DNA of 58,333 nucleotides from an uncultured Lewinella sp. (GCA_913057785.1 CAJXPD010000023.1:1-58333); one strand, 5' to 3'; counted from the stretch's first letter, positions 43,799 through 52,499 are shown. Translations and numbers: made by a program. Notes: generated from the letters alone by a model not told the origin.

Positions 43799-44842
43799 TT
43801 ATAGGTCCAAGGCGCGGATCAGCTTATCTGCATCAAACTCTTTGTCTAAGGAAGGGAAGTATGTTTCGTAGGCTTCCTTTTGTAGTTTGGTAGCATAGAT
43901 TTCATGAAAGAAATAACGCCCATCTTTAATTACGTAATTGAGAATGAAAAAGCGATAAACTTCTTTCATAAATCGAATCTCATCAACACTCAAAGGATTG
44001 ACCTTGTGATAAGATTTGAGAAAGAGAATAAAGCGATCTTCCATCATGGGCCCAACATTATAACTGAACACTGTGCGATCGCCAATATCTGACACGATTC
44101 GACTCAAAAAGTAGAAATCCAACACTCTCGAGGCCATGCGGAACCAATCATAATCCCAACGAGAGAACAATTTTCCACTTCTGGTTACAGAAAAATTGCC
44201 AATATTCCAGTCCACAAAAACAGGGATTCGTTCAAACGACGGGCTGTTCAAACGACTGGTATTTTCAAAGAATAATTCGCATTGTTGCTTTATCACATCC
44301 CCAAAAGAACGGTGTTCGTATTGACCAAAATCCGATGAGAGGATCTCTAGTAAATGCTCTAGATCTGAATTCAGCGTTTTGGAAGCTGGGGGGAGTGTGT
44401 TTTTCACTTGAGCACAAGCTTTGTGAAATTGGGCAAACTGCCCGCCCAGGGTTTCAATCTGTGCCTCGTCGAGCCGTCGAGGAAGCTTCTTGTTGATCTT
44501 CACTGGCTTGTAGAAAACTACCCAGGCATCAATTAGATTGTTCTGGAAGCGATGTACAAACAGCTGATTCCCTTGAATAAGCGATCTAGCTAGGAAGTTT
44601 TCGAAGGGATCCGGCAAATTATTGGCCAGTACATTGATAATGGTATGGTCTTCAACAAAGTGTTCGAATCTTCCAAAATAGGAGAGTTTAGCAATGACAA
44701 AGGAGCCATTGGTAAACACAACCTTGTAAACGTGGTTCGTTGAAACTTTTGCACTAATGTCGGAAATAGACTTGATGGCTCGACTGGAGTCATAGGCCAT
44801 CCACGCATACTTCACGATAGTGGTGAAATCAATAAAATGCAT
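43799..44842 (-). CDS. Aminoglycoside-phosphotransferase-fold kinase
   Basis: 347 residues. The N-lobe has STNHVYKVVF and the Lys in FVIAKLSYFG (K52). The catalytic loop reads FVDWNIGN (D211, N216), without the usual His-Gly before the Asp, and the metal-binding loop RWDYDWFRMASRVLDFYFLSR (D230, D232) is present. It should be an active small-molecule kinase; the substrate is unknown. First gene of the operon with the HAD phosphatase and AlkB. Confidence 0.82.
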   Translation of the reverse strand: MHFIDFTTIVKYAWMAYDSSRAIKSISDISAKVSTNHVYKVVFTNGSFVIAKLSYFGRFEHFVEDHTIINVLANNLPDPFENFLARSLIQGNQLFVHRFQNNLIDAWVVFYKPVKINKKLPRRLDEAQIETLGGQFAQFHKACAQVKNTLPPASKTLNSDLEHLLEILSSDFGQYEHRSFGDVIKQQCELFFENTSRLNSPSFERIPVFVDWNIGNFSVTRSGKLFSRWDYDWFRMASRVLDFYFLSRIVSDIGDRTVFSYNVGPMMEDRFILFLKSYHKVNPLSVDEIRFMKEVYRFFILNYVIKDGRYFFHEIYATKLQKEAYETYFPSLDKEFDADKLIRALDL

Positions 44843-45147
44843 AGGTGGTTGTTGCTATTGGTTTTGCAAACTCGCTATCAAATGTTCAAAAACGAGTGGT
44901 GTTGATGGCTAGGTTCATTAATTATGCCGTGATCGCAAATGTACAATCTTCTCTTGCAATGACCTATCCTTGACGGGCATGTTTTATGGATCGATACTAC
45001 TGGATATCCTCAGGCTAAGTAGGGTATTTCAACCTTCCTCCTAGCTATTTCAAGGCAAGGATCATTCCATCTGACCAAAATCATTGGATTTGTTCCTTTT
45101 TTCAGCTGAAATTGAGTGATATCTAAACCAAAATTCACCAGAGAATC
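44843..45147. other. Divergent intergenic region, nothing recognised
   Basis: About 305 bases between the kinase-fold gene and the SDR gene, both starting outward. It must hold two promoters, but no convincing box, repeat or RNA gene was found. Confidence 0.3.
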
Positions 45148-46092
45148 ATGTCACAAACCCACATCGTCTTAGGAGCTAGCGGAGCAGTAGGTAAAGCGGT
45201 AATTCAAGCTTTGCAAGCCAAAGAAGTGAATGTGATCGCTGTAGCCAGAAGTAAAAAACGCAATGATATTCCTTGTAGGACAGCAGACCTATTAATCGCA
45301 GAACAAGCCTTGATGGCGGTACAAGGGGCTACCCATGTCTATCTGTGTGTAGGCCTCCCTTACAATAAAGAGGTGTGGCGCAGGGATTTTCCCCTTATCA
45401 TGAAAAACGTAATAGCTGCCTGTAAGGCCACAGAGGCTAAACTGGTTTACCTAGATAATATCTACATGTATGGACCTGCTCCCTTAAGTGTACCATTCGA
45501 TGAAACTCATCCTCAGCACCCAACTACGCACAAAGGGAAAGCCAGGAAACAAACCACTGACCTCTTATTGAGTGCTATAGAGAAAGGAGAAATAAAGGCC
45601 TTGGTTGGCCGAGCTGCGGACTTCTATGGGCCAGGCGCCATCAATAGCCCTTTTTATATCTCCTTCCTGGATCGAATGTTGCAGGGGAAGACGCCTCAAT
45701 CCATAGCCTTCCCAGGGGTGAAACATACCTACGCCTATGTGCCCGACCTGGGGCGCGCCTTGGTAGAATTAGCCTTGGAGGAAGCTGCTTACGGAGGGGT
45801 TTGGCATTTACCGGTAGGGCCCGCAGTGACAATGGAGGAAATGCTTACCTATTTCAATGCGGCATTACAAACTAACTACAAAGTCAGTTTCTTAGCCCCC
45901 TGGATGCGAAAGTTGATCGCTCTATTTGTCCCAGTGCTAAAAGAAGCGGGGGAGGTGATGTACCAGTATGAGACAGAATATGTAATGTCTTTTGAGAAGT
46001 TTAAACGCCAATTTCCAGATTTTAAGCTTACTCCTTATCAGCGAGGCGTAGAAGAAACCATCGCCTATTTTCGAGATCTACAGGCTCTTTAG
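45148..46092 (+). CDS. NAD(P)-dependent epimerase/dehydratase (extended SDR type)
   Basis: 314 residues. Rossmann motif GASGAVGKAVIQAL (8-21). The middle has YLDNIYMYGPAP and THKGKARKQTTDLLL, typical of atypical/extended SDR where the Tyr-x3-Lys site is modified. The C-terminal part is substrate-binding. It probably acts on a nucleotide sugar or related substrate; none can be named. A long hairpin follows. Confidence 0.85.
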   Translation: MSQTHIVLGASGAVGKAVIQALQAKEVNVIAVARSKKRNDIPCRTADLLIAEQALMAVQGATHVYLCVGLPYNKEVWRRDFPLIMKNVIAACKATEAKLVYLDNIYMYGPAPLSVPFDETHPQHPTTHKGKARKQTTDLLLSAIEKGEIKALVGRAADFYGPGAINSPFYISFLDRMLQGKTPQSIAFPGVKHTYAYVPDLGRALVELALEEAAYGGVWHLPVGPAVTMEEMLTYFNAALQTNYKVSFLAPWMRKLIALFVPVLKEAGEVMYQYETEYVMSFEKFKRQFPDFKLTPYQRGVEETIAYFRDLQAL

Positions 46093-46116
46093 ATTTTTCA
46101 ATAAAGCCAATGCAAG

Positions 46117-46162
46117 ATATCCGAAGTTTCTCCATGGTAGGACTAGGTAAAACTTCGGATAT
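46117..46162. terminator. Long perfect hairpin downstream of the SDR gene
   Basis: ATATCCGAAGTTT (46117-46129) and AAACTTCGGATAT (46150-46162) are perfect 13-bp arms with a 20-base loop, 24 bases past the stop. No T-run on either side, so it may not be a classic terminator. Confidence 0.5.
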
Positions 46163-46264
46163 ATGCCGCGCTGCCTGTTTTACTCGACATACTTAATACT
46201 CTACGCGGGGAGCATAAACAAAAGGAGTATAGTTGTAGTTGTATAGCTGACAACAACAGTATAT

Positions 46265-46807
46265 ATGGATCTATTGGAACTAGCAAGAGCGGAGTTATTG
46301 CGGAGCAATGCGGACAGGAAGCACCCCTTCCGTCTACTATACCTTTCCACCGCTGGAGAATACCCCGAAACGCGTACGGTCGTCAAGCGTAAAGCTACTC
46401 CAGACTTTGTCATCACCTTTTTCACGGATAGCCGGAGTCCTAAGGTGAGTCAAATACGAGCCAATCCCAAGGTGTCTGTTCTTTTCTACCATCCAAAAAA
46501 GAAACTGCAAATCCGATTATATGGAGAAGCGCACTTGATAGATGAAGGCCATGGCGATTTTAATCGCTACTTACAATCGGTTAAGGAGTCGCCATCCTTG
46601 AAAGACTATACCACCATACAGGCTCCAGGGGATCCGCTGTCGGCAGGGCCGGAGGCGAGTGTTTTGTTTGGAGATGATATTCACTTTATTGCGATTGAGA
46701 TTAAGCCTGAAAAGTTAGATGTGCTGCTATTGGGGCGAGACAGCCATACCAGAAACCTTTACCAACAAACAGATGGACGCTGGCATCAACAGTCACTCGT
46801 TCCTTAA
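46265..46807 (+). CDS. Pyridoxamine 5'-phosphate oxidase-family FMN protein
   Basis: 180 residues. FMN-binding split barrel with PFRLLYLSTAGEYPETRTVVKRKA, PDFVITFFTDSRSPKVSQIRANPKVSVLFY and the C-terminal strand. It resembles the Alr4036-like group. The function is unknown. It starts a run of same-strand genes. Confidence 0.87.
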   Translation: MDLLELARAELLRSNADRKHPFRLLYLSTAGEYPETRTVVKRKATPDFVITFFTDSRSPKVSQIRANPKVSVLFYHPKKKLQIRLYGEAHLIDEGHGDFNRYLQSVKESPSLKDYTTIQAPGDPLSAGPEASVLFGDDIHFIAIEIKPEKLDVLLLGRDSHTRNLYQQTDGRWHQQSLVP

Positions 46808-46861
46808 GGATTATCCCATAAGTTTTTAGCTTTACTGTAAGCAGATAAAAACTTCAACTGA

Positions 46862-47542
46862 ATGATAACTAATGCCAGTCTACACTACTTCATCCTGCAA
46901 TACATTATTGACAAGGGGCATGCGCCTTCACTTAGCATACTAGCTGATCGCTTTGGCTCAGCGGAGTTCTCGGTTGAAAAGGCGCTCTACGCACTACAAG
47001 ATTATCATGGTGTAGTCTTGCATCCAAATACGCCTAAGGTGTGGGTCATCCATCCATTTTCGCTGGCTCCCACCAATTTTCTAGTGAAATCGAGTAGAGG
47101 GGAATGGTGGGGGAATTGTGCCTGGTGCTCATTGGGTGTGGCGGCGCTTTTGGACGAAGATGTAAGCATTCGTACTAGCAGTGGCGCACACGGTGAGCCG
47201 CTGGAGATTAAGATTGTGAATGGTGAAGTTCAGCCACAGGATCTATTGATTCATTTTCCCATTCCGATGATGAAAGCTTGGGATAATGTCATCTATACCT
47301 GCACGACGATGTTGGCTTTTCGGACCGAAGAGGAAATAGATAAATGGAGTGCAAGACATGATATCCCGAAAGGCGATGTAAGGCCATTGCCTCAAATATG
47401 GAGATTTGCTAAGAAATGGTATGGCCAACATTTGAACCCCAATTGGGTAAAATGGACCTTACAGGAGGCTAAAGAGATCTTTGAAGAATTTGAGTTGACT
47501 CACCCAGTTTGGCAATTGGAAGTTTCTAATGATCGATTCTAG
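46862..47542 (+). CDS. MerB-like (alkylmercury lyase-family) protein
   Basis: 226 residues. N-terminal winged-helix-like part (1-60) and a MerB-type C-terminal part. The pair of catalytic Cys is kept: C89 in CAWCSLG (C96 in E. coli MerB) and C147 in YTCTTMLAF (C159). The position of MerB D99 is Gly92 here. No merA, merR or merT gene is in the window, so organomercury may not be the substrate. It follows the FMN gene by 54 bases and precedes an unknown gene by 9. Confidence 0.8.
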   Translation: MITNASLHYFILQYIIDKGHAPSLSILADRFGSAEFSVEKALYALQDYHGVVLHPNTPKVWVIHPFSLAPTNFLVKSSRGEWWGNCAWCSLGVAALLDEDVSIRTSSGAHGEPLEIKIVNGEVQPQDLLIHFPIPMMKAWDNVIYTCTTMLAFRTEEEIDKWSARHDIPKGDVRPLPQIWRFAKKWYGQHLNPNWVKWTLQEAKEIFEEFELTHPVWQLEVSNDRF

Positions 47543-47551
47543 CTTGATGTT

Positions 47552-48202
47552 ATGAAGGAATACGTAGAATTACGAGTTGCAGATATTAGGGTACGAAATC
47601 GGATCAATAGTCTGATGGGAAAACAGATCCATTTCTCGGATACAGGGAAAATGAAGTATGGCTGGTATGGCAGAGTAGAGCAATGGATTGATGAAAATAT
47701 CCTCCTACTCAGAACCCAGCTCTATTATGATGGGATAAAACAGTCCCAACTTGGGCCGGGCTTACAATTAGATCTTTACGAAGACTACAAGTTGTCAAAT
47801 AGAATAGGGGCCGCGAGTGTGAGAAGTAGAAGGTATGAACCCGCAACTAAAGATTCCTGGAAACGCGAAGGAGAGCTATCAAAAGAAATTAGCACCTCAG
47901 TAGCAATTGAGATGGAGTTTTCAGCAGCAGAAAAATCCTGGCTAGAATTGGGCATCACGCCCTTGCAAATGGAGGACAAGTGGTTTTGTTACGCAGAAGA
48001 AAATCGACTTTACTATTATCGCTCCTGGACGGGAATACCCTGGTTCCGAGTTCAGTTTTCTCCCGTTTCTGCTGACCGATGGAGGATTAGCGAAGCATTG
48101 GTGAAGGCGGATTGGGATTTGACTGCAGAGCAGAAAAAGAATGCTTTGGTCGCCCAGGTAGAATCCCACCTCCGTTGGATCAAACGGATTGTTAAGGATT
48201 GA
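47552..48202 (+). CDS. Conserved protein of unknown function
   Basis: 216 residues, soluble, no signal peptide. A strongly aromatic segment WFCYAEENRLYYYRSWTG near residue 150 stands out. Long charged helices in the rest (LVAQVESHLRWIKRIVKD at the end). No family recognised. It lies between the MerB-like and SAP/DUF6434 genes with gaps of 9 and 16 bases, so it is probably in their operon. Confidence 0.65.
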   Translation: MKEYVELRVADIRVRNRINSLMGKQIHFSDTGKMKYGWYGRVEQWIDENILLLRTQLYYDGIKQSQLGPGLQLDLYEDYKLSNRIGAASVRSRRYEPATKDSWKREGELSKEISTSVAIEMEFSAAEKSWLELGITPLQMEDKWFCYAEENRLYYYRSWTGIPWFRVQFSPVSADRWRISEALVKADWDLTAEQKKNALVAQVESHLRWIKRIVKD

Positions 48203-48218
48203 ATTACCCAGACATACA

Positions 48219-48818
48219 ATGGAAAAACCCAAAATCACCGACATCAATAGCAGTGCGGCATTTCAATCCTGGTACTGGCTAAAGGTAGAAATGGTTGAGA
48301 AATGTAAACAATTGGGATTGCCTTATTCGGGCGGGAAATTTGAACTTCGAGACCGGATTATTTATGCTTTAGAAAATGAAGGAGCTGTTTTGCCCGTAGT
48401 GGAAAAGCCAAGGCCAAGTTCCAGGTTCAATTGGTCGAAGGCCGCTTTAAGCCTGGATACAGAAATCACTGACAATGTCAAGTTTGGACCGAATTTCCGT
48501 CGGTTCATGACTACCCAGATTGGGCCTCAGTTTTCCTGTCACAGCGATTTCATGGATTGGGTCAAGGAGCATCCAGGAAAGACCCTAAGAGATGCGGTAA
48601 TTAAGTGGGAGGAATTAGAGCGGAGAAAAGAAGATCCGTCTTTCCAACGCGAGATTGCTGAACATAATATGTTGGCGCAGTATGTACGAGATTTTTTGGC
48701 CGATAATCCGAATAGCCGATTCAAAGAGGCCCTCATTTGCTGGAAAACCAAGAAACAGTTGCCCGCCGAAAAGGGTTTTATTAGATATAACAGGAAAGAC
48801 TTAGCCTTTCTACAATAA
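48219..48818 (+). CDS. SAP/DUF6434-type protein
   Basis: 199 residues from the ATG at 48219; a TTG 10 codons upstream overlaps the previous gene. N-terminal SAP-like helix pair (EMVEKCKQLGLPYSGGKFEL) followed by FNWSKAALSLDTEITDNVKFGPNFRRFMTTQ, as in the DUF6434 family. SAP motifs bind nucleic acid. The rest is helical with two VKEHPGKTLRDAVIKWEE-type repeats. Function unknown; a DNA-related role is possible. Confidence 0.72.
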   Translation: MEKPKITDINSSAAFQSWYWLKVEMVEKCKQLGLPYSGGKFELRDRIIYALENEGAVLPVVEKPRPSSRFNWSKAALSLDTEITDNVKFGPNFRRFMTTQIGPQFSCHSDFMDWVKEHPGKTLRDAVIKWEELERRKEDPSFQREIAEHNMLAQYVRDFLADNPNSRFKEALICWKTKKQLPAEKGFIRYNRKDLAFLQ

Positions 48819-48831
48819 AGCATAACTAGCA

Positions 48832-49707
48832 ATGACGGTTCGGAACAGTATTCCTCTTTACGAATTGTATGGAGAGCAAAGGGATCCAAGAGAAACCTTG
48901 CCCTTCAATATTCAAAGAATTGAAAGCTTCTTGGAAAAAACGGGTACTTATCATCATGCTCATCGTCATCCAGGGCTTTATCAATGGGTGTGGGTGACAA
49001 AGGGAAAGGGAAGACATCGAATTGATCTTCAGGAATTCGAAATGAAGCCCGGGTTGATATTCGCCCTCCACCCAGGAATTGTACATGATTGTATCAGTGA
49101 TGATGATATGGAGGGATTTATTCTGCATTTTTCTCCGGATATTCTTGATGCAGCGCATAAGATTATGGGAGCTAATCAGCAAAAAGGAGCGCCCTGCTAT
49201 TTGGTGTTGGAAGTTCCAAAACAAGCTGAAGCATCATTGCACGCTTTGTTTGAGCAAATACTGGAAGAGGCGGAGGCCAAGCGATCGGGATACGAACTGG
49301 TCGTCAAAGCCCTAATAAATATCTTGCTGGTGTATGCGAAAAGATGGCCTACGCTGAGCCATGCTCCATCATCTGCTGCCAACAGCCTCCAGGCAGATTT
49401 TGATCAATTACTAGAGCGTTTATTCCGTCAGGAAAGATCGGTGCAACCCTATGCGGATGCACTCCAGGTCAGTGTCCCCGTCCTCAATCAAACCATTAAG
49501 GCTTTTACTGGAATCACGGCTAGTGAACATATCCAAAGACGGCTGCTCCTAGAAGCAAAACGACAACTCACCTACACGCGCCGCAGCATCTCAGAGGTAG
49601 CTTATGAGCTAGGTTTCGAAGACCCGAATTATTTCTGGAAGTTTTTCAAGCGGCATACTGATTTGACACCCGGTCAATTTCGTCGGCTAGAAAATGACAG
49701 AAAATAA
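48832..49707 (+). CDS. AraC-family transcriptional regulator
   Basis: 291 residues. N-terminal cupin-like sensor (YHHAHRHPGLYQWVWVTKGKGRH, PGLIFALHPGIVHDC) and C-terminal double HTH with RSISEVAYELGFEDPNYFWKFFKRHTDLTPGQFR. It follows the SAP gene by 13 bases and is followed by the DUF3291 gene 57 bases later, so it may regulate the latter. Confidence 0.93.
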   Translation: MTVRNSIPLYELYGEQRDPRETLPFNIQRIESFLEKTGTYHHAHRHPGLYQWVWVTKGKGRHRIDLQEFEMKPGLIFALHPGIVHDCISDDDMEGFILHFSPDILDAAHKIMGANQQKGAPCYLVLEVPKQAEASLHALFEQILEEAEAKRSGYELVVKALINILLVYAKRWPTLSHAPSSAANSLQADFDQLLERLFRQERSVQPYADALQVSVPVLNQTIKAFTGITASEHIQRRLLLEAKRQLTYTRRSISEVAYELGFEDPNYFWKFFKRHTDLTPGQFRRLENDRK

Positions 49708-49764
49708 CTAGAAAATTACAGTTCCAGTAAAGTGATTCACACCTAGTTTTGCCCAAAAAAGGAT

Positions 49765-50229
49765 ATGACAAAGAAGTATTTAGCACAGATCAATATCGCT
49801 CAAATGAAGGCGCCCTTAGAGGATCCGATCATGAAAGAGTTTGTCGATTTCATAGATCCCATAAATGCACTAGCAGAAGAAAGTCCAGGCTTTATTTGGC
49901 GTTTGAAGGATAAAGAAGGCGGCTCTTCGATGAATATTGAGGTGCCCTTGGAGAATGACATGATTATTGTGAATATGTCCGTTTGGGAAGATTTAGAAAG
50001 TCTTAAATCCTATGTCTACCAGACGGTTCACTCTTATTTCGTAAAGAGCAGTAAAAGGTGGTTTGATAAAATGGAGAAACCGCATATGGTTTTATGGTGG
50101 GTAGATGCCGGCCACGAACCCACAGTAGAGGAGGCCATGGAACGCTTAGCAATGATAGAGAAGAATGGAGTAGGACCGGAGGCTTTTCTTTTTGGGAAGG
50201 CTTATGGACCGGATGGAGAAAAACTATAG
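49765..50229 (+). CDS. DUF3291 protein
   Basis: 154 residues. The start KKYLAQINIAQMKAPLEDPIM and the segment NMSVWEDLESLKSYVYQTVH are characteristic of DUF3291, a ferredoxin-like (antibiotic biosynthesis monooxygenase-like) fold. Function unknown. Downstream of an AraC regulator. A bidirectional terminator follows. Confidence 0.85.
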   Translation: MTKKYLAQINIAQMKAPLEDPIMKEFVDFIDPINALAEESPGFIWRLKDKEGGSSMNIEVPLENDMIIVNMSVWEDLESLKSYVYQTVHSYFVKSSKRWFDKMEKPHMVLWWVDAGHEPTVEEAMERLAMIEKNGVGPEAFLFGKAYGPDGEKL

Positions 50230-50273
50230 AGTAAGAAACGAAGGTATATAAAACAGGCAAGCCCGCGCAAACA

Positions 50274-50309
50274 AAAATCCTGAAGGAATTTATACTCCTT
50301 CAGGACTTT
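50274..50309. terminator. Bidirectional terminator
   Basis: TCCTGAAGGA (50278-50287) and TCCTTCAGGA (50296-50305) pair perfectly with an 8-base loop; AAAA before and CTTT after extend the symmetry. It lies between the convergent DUF3291 and SnoaL-like genes. Confidence 0.75.
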
Positions 50310-50339
50310 CAAAATCAGTTCTACTTTAGAAAGGTATGC

Positions 50340-51233
50340 CTAAAAGCCAAACATGCCATTATTATTGGCTAAGCCTTCGGTTGGTATTTCTTGAATCACA
50401 TCCCAGTGCGCAACGGCTTTACCATCCTTGAATCTAAATAGGTCGTAAAAGACTTGCTGCTTGCCGCTCCATTCTCCTTCACTTACCGTTAGTACAAAAT
50501 TTCCTTCACCTAAAACTTTATGGATCTTAGTGTACTTAAACATGTTGTTTTGAGCGGTCAAGTATTCTACCGCTTCGATAATGCCCTGCAATCCATCTTT
50601 GACCCCAGGGTTATGTTGCTCATATTGCTCGGCGCTAATGTAATCGGCGATCTTACCTGGGTTTTTACCCATTAGGATGTCCTCTACTAATGCCTTGGCG
50701 GTAGCTTTGTATTCCTCGGTTTTATCCAAGTCTTCGGCGACTGTTGGCCCATCCGTTTGGGTTCTGCCACTGGCAGTTTCCGTTACCAATTCGGTCATAG
50801 CATCCCAATGCTCAGCTACTTTCCCATTGTCATCTAGACGGATGATGTCGAATGACACCATTTCATCTGCACCAAAAGGCTTAGCGTTTTTCCAAATATT
50901 ATGCATGAACACATAATTGCCATCTTGAAACATGCGAATGTTTTCCGCAAGGGTTCCATTTTCTTTTAACATCGGTAGCATTTCAATAAAAGGCTCTAGT
51001 CCCGTTGGGATAAATGGATTGTGCTGAATGTAGTCGGTATTCGCTAGTTGACGCATGGTTGCAACATCTTGTTGCAATACGGAGCCCAAGAAGGTACCAA
51101 CAGTTTCTTTTTGATTCATGCTTGAAATTTTAGGATGAGAAGTTTCGGAAAGTGTATTATCACTAGCCTTTTTGGTGGAATCGCAGGCTGTGATTAGGCC
51201 TATTAATAGAATAATTGCAAAAAGTTGTCTCAT
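50340..51233 (-). CDS. Lipoprotein with two SnoaL/NTF2-like domains
   Basis: 297 residues from the ATG at 51231-51233, which gives a lipoprotein signal with lipobox ITAC; 10 codons upstream would spoil it. Two SnoaL-like halves repeat: YIQHNPFIP with IIRLDDNGKVAEHWDAM, and YEQHNPGVK with LFRFKDGKAVAHWDVI. The family includes polyketide cyclases and unknown secreted proteins. It is divergent from an HxlR regulator that probably controls it. Confidence 0.85.
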   Translation of the reverse strand: MRQLFAIILLIGLITACDSTKKASDNTLSETSHPKISSMNQKETVGTFLGSVLQQDVATMRQLANTDYIQHNPFIPTGLEPFIEMLPMLKENGTLAENIRMFQDGNYVFMHNIWKNAKPFGADEMVSFDIIRLDDNGKVAEHWDAMTELVTETASGRTQTDGPTVAEDLDKTEEYKATAKALVEDILMGKNPGKIADYISAEQYEQHNPGVKDGLQGIIEAVEYLTAQNNMFKYTKIHKVLGEGNFVLTVSEGEWSGKQQVFYDLFRFKDGKAVAHWDVIQEIPTEGLANNNGMFGF

Positions 51234-51241
51234 ACTTTTAG

Positions 51242-51303
51242 GTTTATTACTTTTGATTTGCAAGTAAAAATAAACTTATTAGTTGCTTGATGCAAGTAAT
51301 AAG
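51242..51303. promoter_or_regulatory. HxlR-type operator: 29-bp palindrome with a nearby half-site
   Basis: CTTATTAGTTGC (51275-51286), 5 bases, GCAAGTAATAAG (51292-51303): 11 of 12 positions pair. A second GCAAGTAA lies 32 bp away (51260), about three helical turns, and GTTTATT/AATAAAC flank it (51242-51248, 51269-51275). It sits between the divergent starts. Confidence 0.6.
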
Positions 51304-51348
51304 TTAAATTAATGGCATTTTAAAAGTAAAAATTATCATTTTCTCTCT

Positions 51349-51789
51349 ATGAAGCATAAATTTCGCTGCGATTGCCCCTTTACTTCAGCCCTAGATGTTT
51401 TGGGAGATAGGTGGATGCTAGTCATTGTCAAGCTGATGCTATTGGATTTCAAGGAAACTTTCAAAGACTTTATGGAAAGTGATGAAGCTATCGCTTCCAA
51501 TATCCTTTCAGCGAAGCTCAAGTTGCTTGAGGAGTTTAAAATCATTACAAAGTCTAAACGTCCGGACAACAAGAAGACAAATTACTATCACCTGACGGAG
51601 AAGGGCTTAGCATTAACCCCGCTACTGATGGAGCTAGCTGCTTGGAGTGATGGGCATTTGAGAGATTTCCATCCGACCATTGAAGATGGAGAAAATATGA
51701 AGCGCTTACGGAAGGATAAAGCTGCCTTAGCCGAACTCTTGGAGAAGAGATATAGAGACAAACTGGCTACTGTTATGCACCTGCGGTAA
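51349..51789 (+). CDS. HxlR-family transcriptional regulator
   Basis: 146 residues. The winged-helix start KFRCDCPFTSALDVLGDRWMLVIVK and the segment IASNILSAKLKLLEEFKII plus YYHLTEKGLALTPLL are those of HxlR. Two or more Cys near the N-terminus could sense thiol stress or aldehydes, as in the HypR/YodB branch. The operator-like palindrome lies 46 bases upstream. Divergent from the double SnoaL lipoprotein. Confidence 0.92.
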   Translation: MKHKFRCDCPFTSALDVLGDRWMLVIVKLMLLDFKETFKDFMESDEAIASNILSAKLKLLEEFKIITKSKRPDNKKTNYYHLTEKGLALTPLLMELAAWSDGHLRDFHPTIEDGENMKRLRKDKAALAELLEKRYRDKLATVMHLR

Positions 51790-51880
51790 TTTTTGACGAA
51801 GTATAGGAGCAAATTTGCCCCAAATAGCCCTTATTGTAGTTTTAAACACGTCTAAAAGACGGACTGTAACTTAGTCTTAT

Positions 51881-52456
51881 ATGGAAGATGCAATACTGGC
51901 AGAGTTATTCAAGGAGGCCGATTTTTCAGTGGAAGAACTCAGAACTATTGGGAGTCTACTAAAAAGAGTGAACCTGAAGAAGGGAGATGTGCTATTAAGT
52001 GAAGGAGATACGGTTTTGTATACCCACTTCGTCTATAGCGGTTGCTTAAGGACCTATTTCCTGGATGATGCAGGCAAGGAACATACTTTACAATTTGCCA
52101 TTAGAGATTGGTGGATAAGTGACTATACAGCCTTCTTTACTGGAGATAAGGCTTTAACGAATATTGAGTGTATTCAGCATGCTACCATTTATAAGTTGTC
52201 ACGGAAGCATATGGAACAACTATATCTTGATATTCCTGCCTTCGAAACCTTCTTTAGAAAGAAACTTGAACGCAGATTTATGGCGCTGCAAAAACGAATT
52301 TTAGGCAATTTGGCACAACCCGCCAAGGACAGATACCTTTCCTTTGTTGAGAATTATCCAGACATCCAACAAAGCGTGAAAAACTATCACATCGCCTCTT
52401 TTCTAGGCATCACGACGGAAAGCCTAAGTAGAATCCGAAAAGAATTGGCTCGCTAA
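51881..52456 (+). CDS. Crp/Fnr-family transcriptional regulator (second)
   Basis: 191 residues. cNMP-binding-like domain about 15-120 (GDVLLSEGDTVLYTHFVYSGCLRTYF). The end YHIASFLGITTESLSRIRKEL is the Crp-type winged helix. It is followed 81 bases later by the DJ-1 gene, which has its own -7 box; control is possible but not shown. Confidence 0.9.
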   Translation: MEDAILAELFKEADFSVEELRTIGSLLKRVNLKKGDVLLSEGDTVLYTHFVYSGCLRTYFLDDAGKEHTLQFAIRDWWISDYTAFFTGDKALTNIECIQHATIYKLSRKHMEQLYLDIPAFETFFRKKLERRFMALQKRILGNLAQPAKDRYLSFVENYPDIQQSVKNYHIASFLGITTESLSRIRKELAR

Positions 52457-52499
52457 CCGTTTCTTACCATACATCAATTTTTTCGAGTAGGATTGCCCA

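Noticed and set aside
46229..46260. TTGTAGTTGT...ACAACAACA as a further LytTR or operator site before the FMN gene
   Set aside because: The arms are AT/GT-rich and imperfect, and their spacing does not match the 20-21 bp direct-repeat layout.
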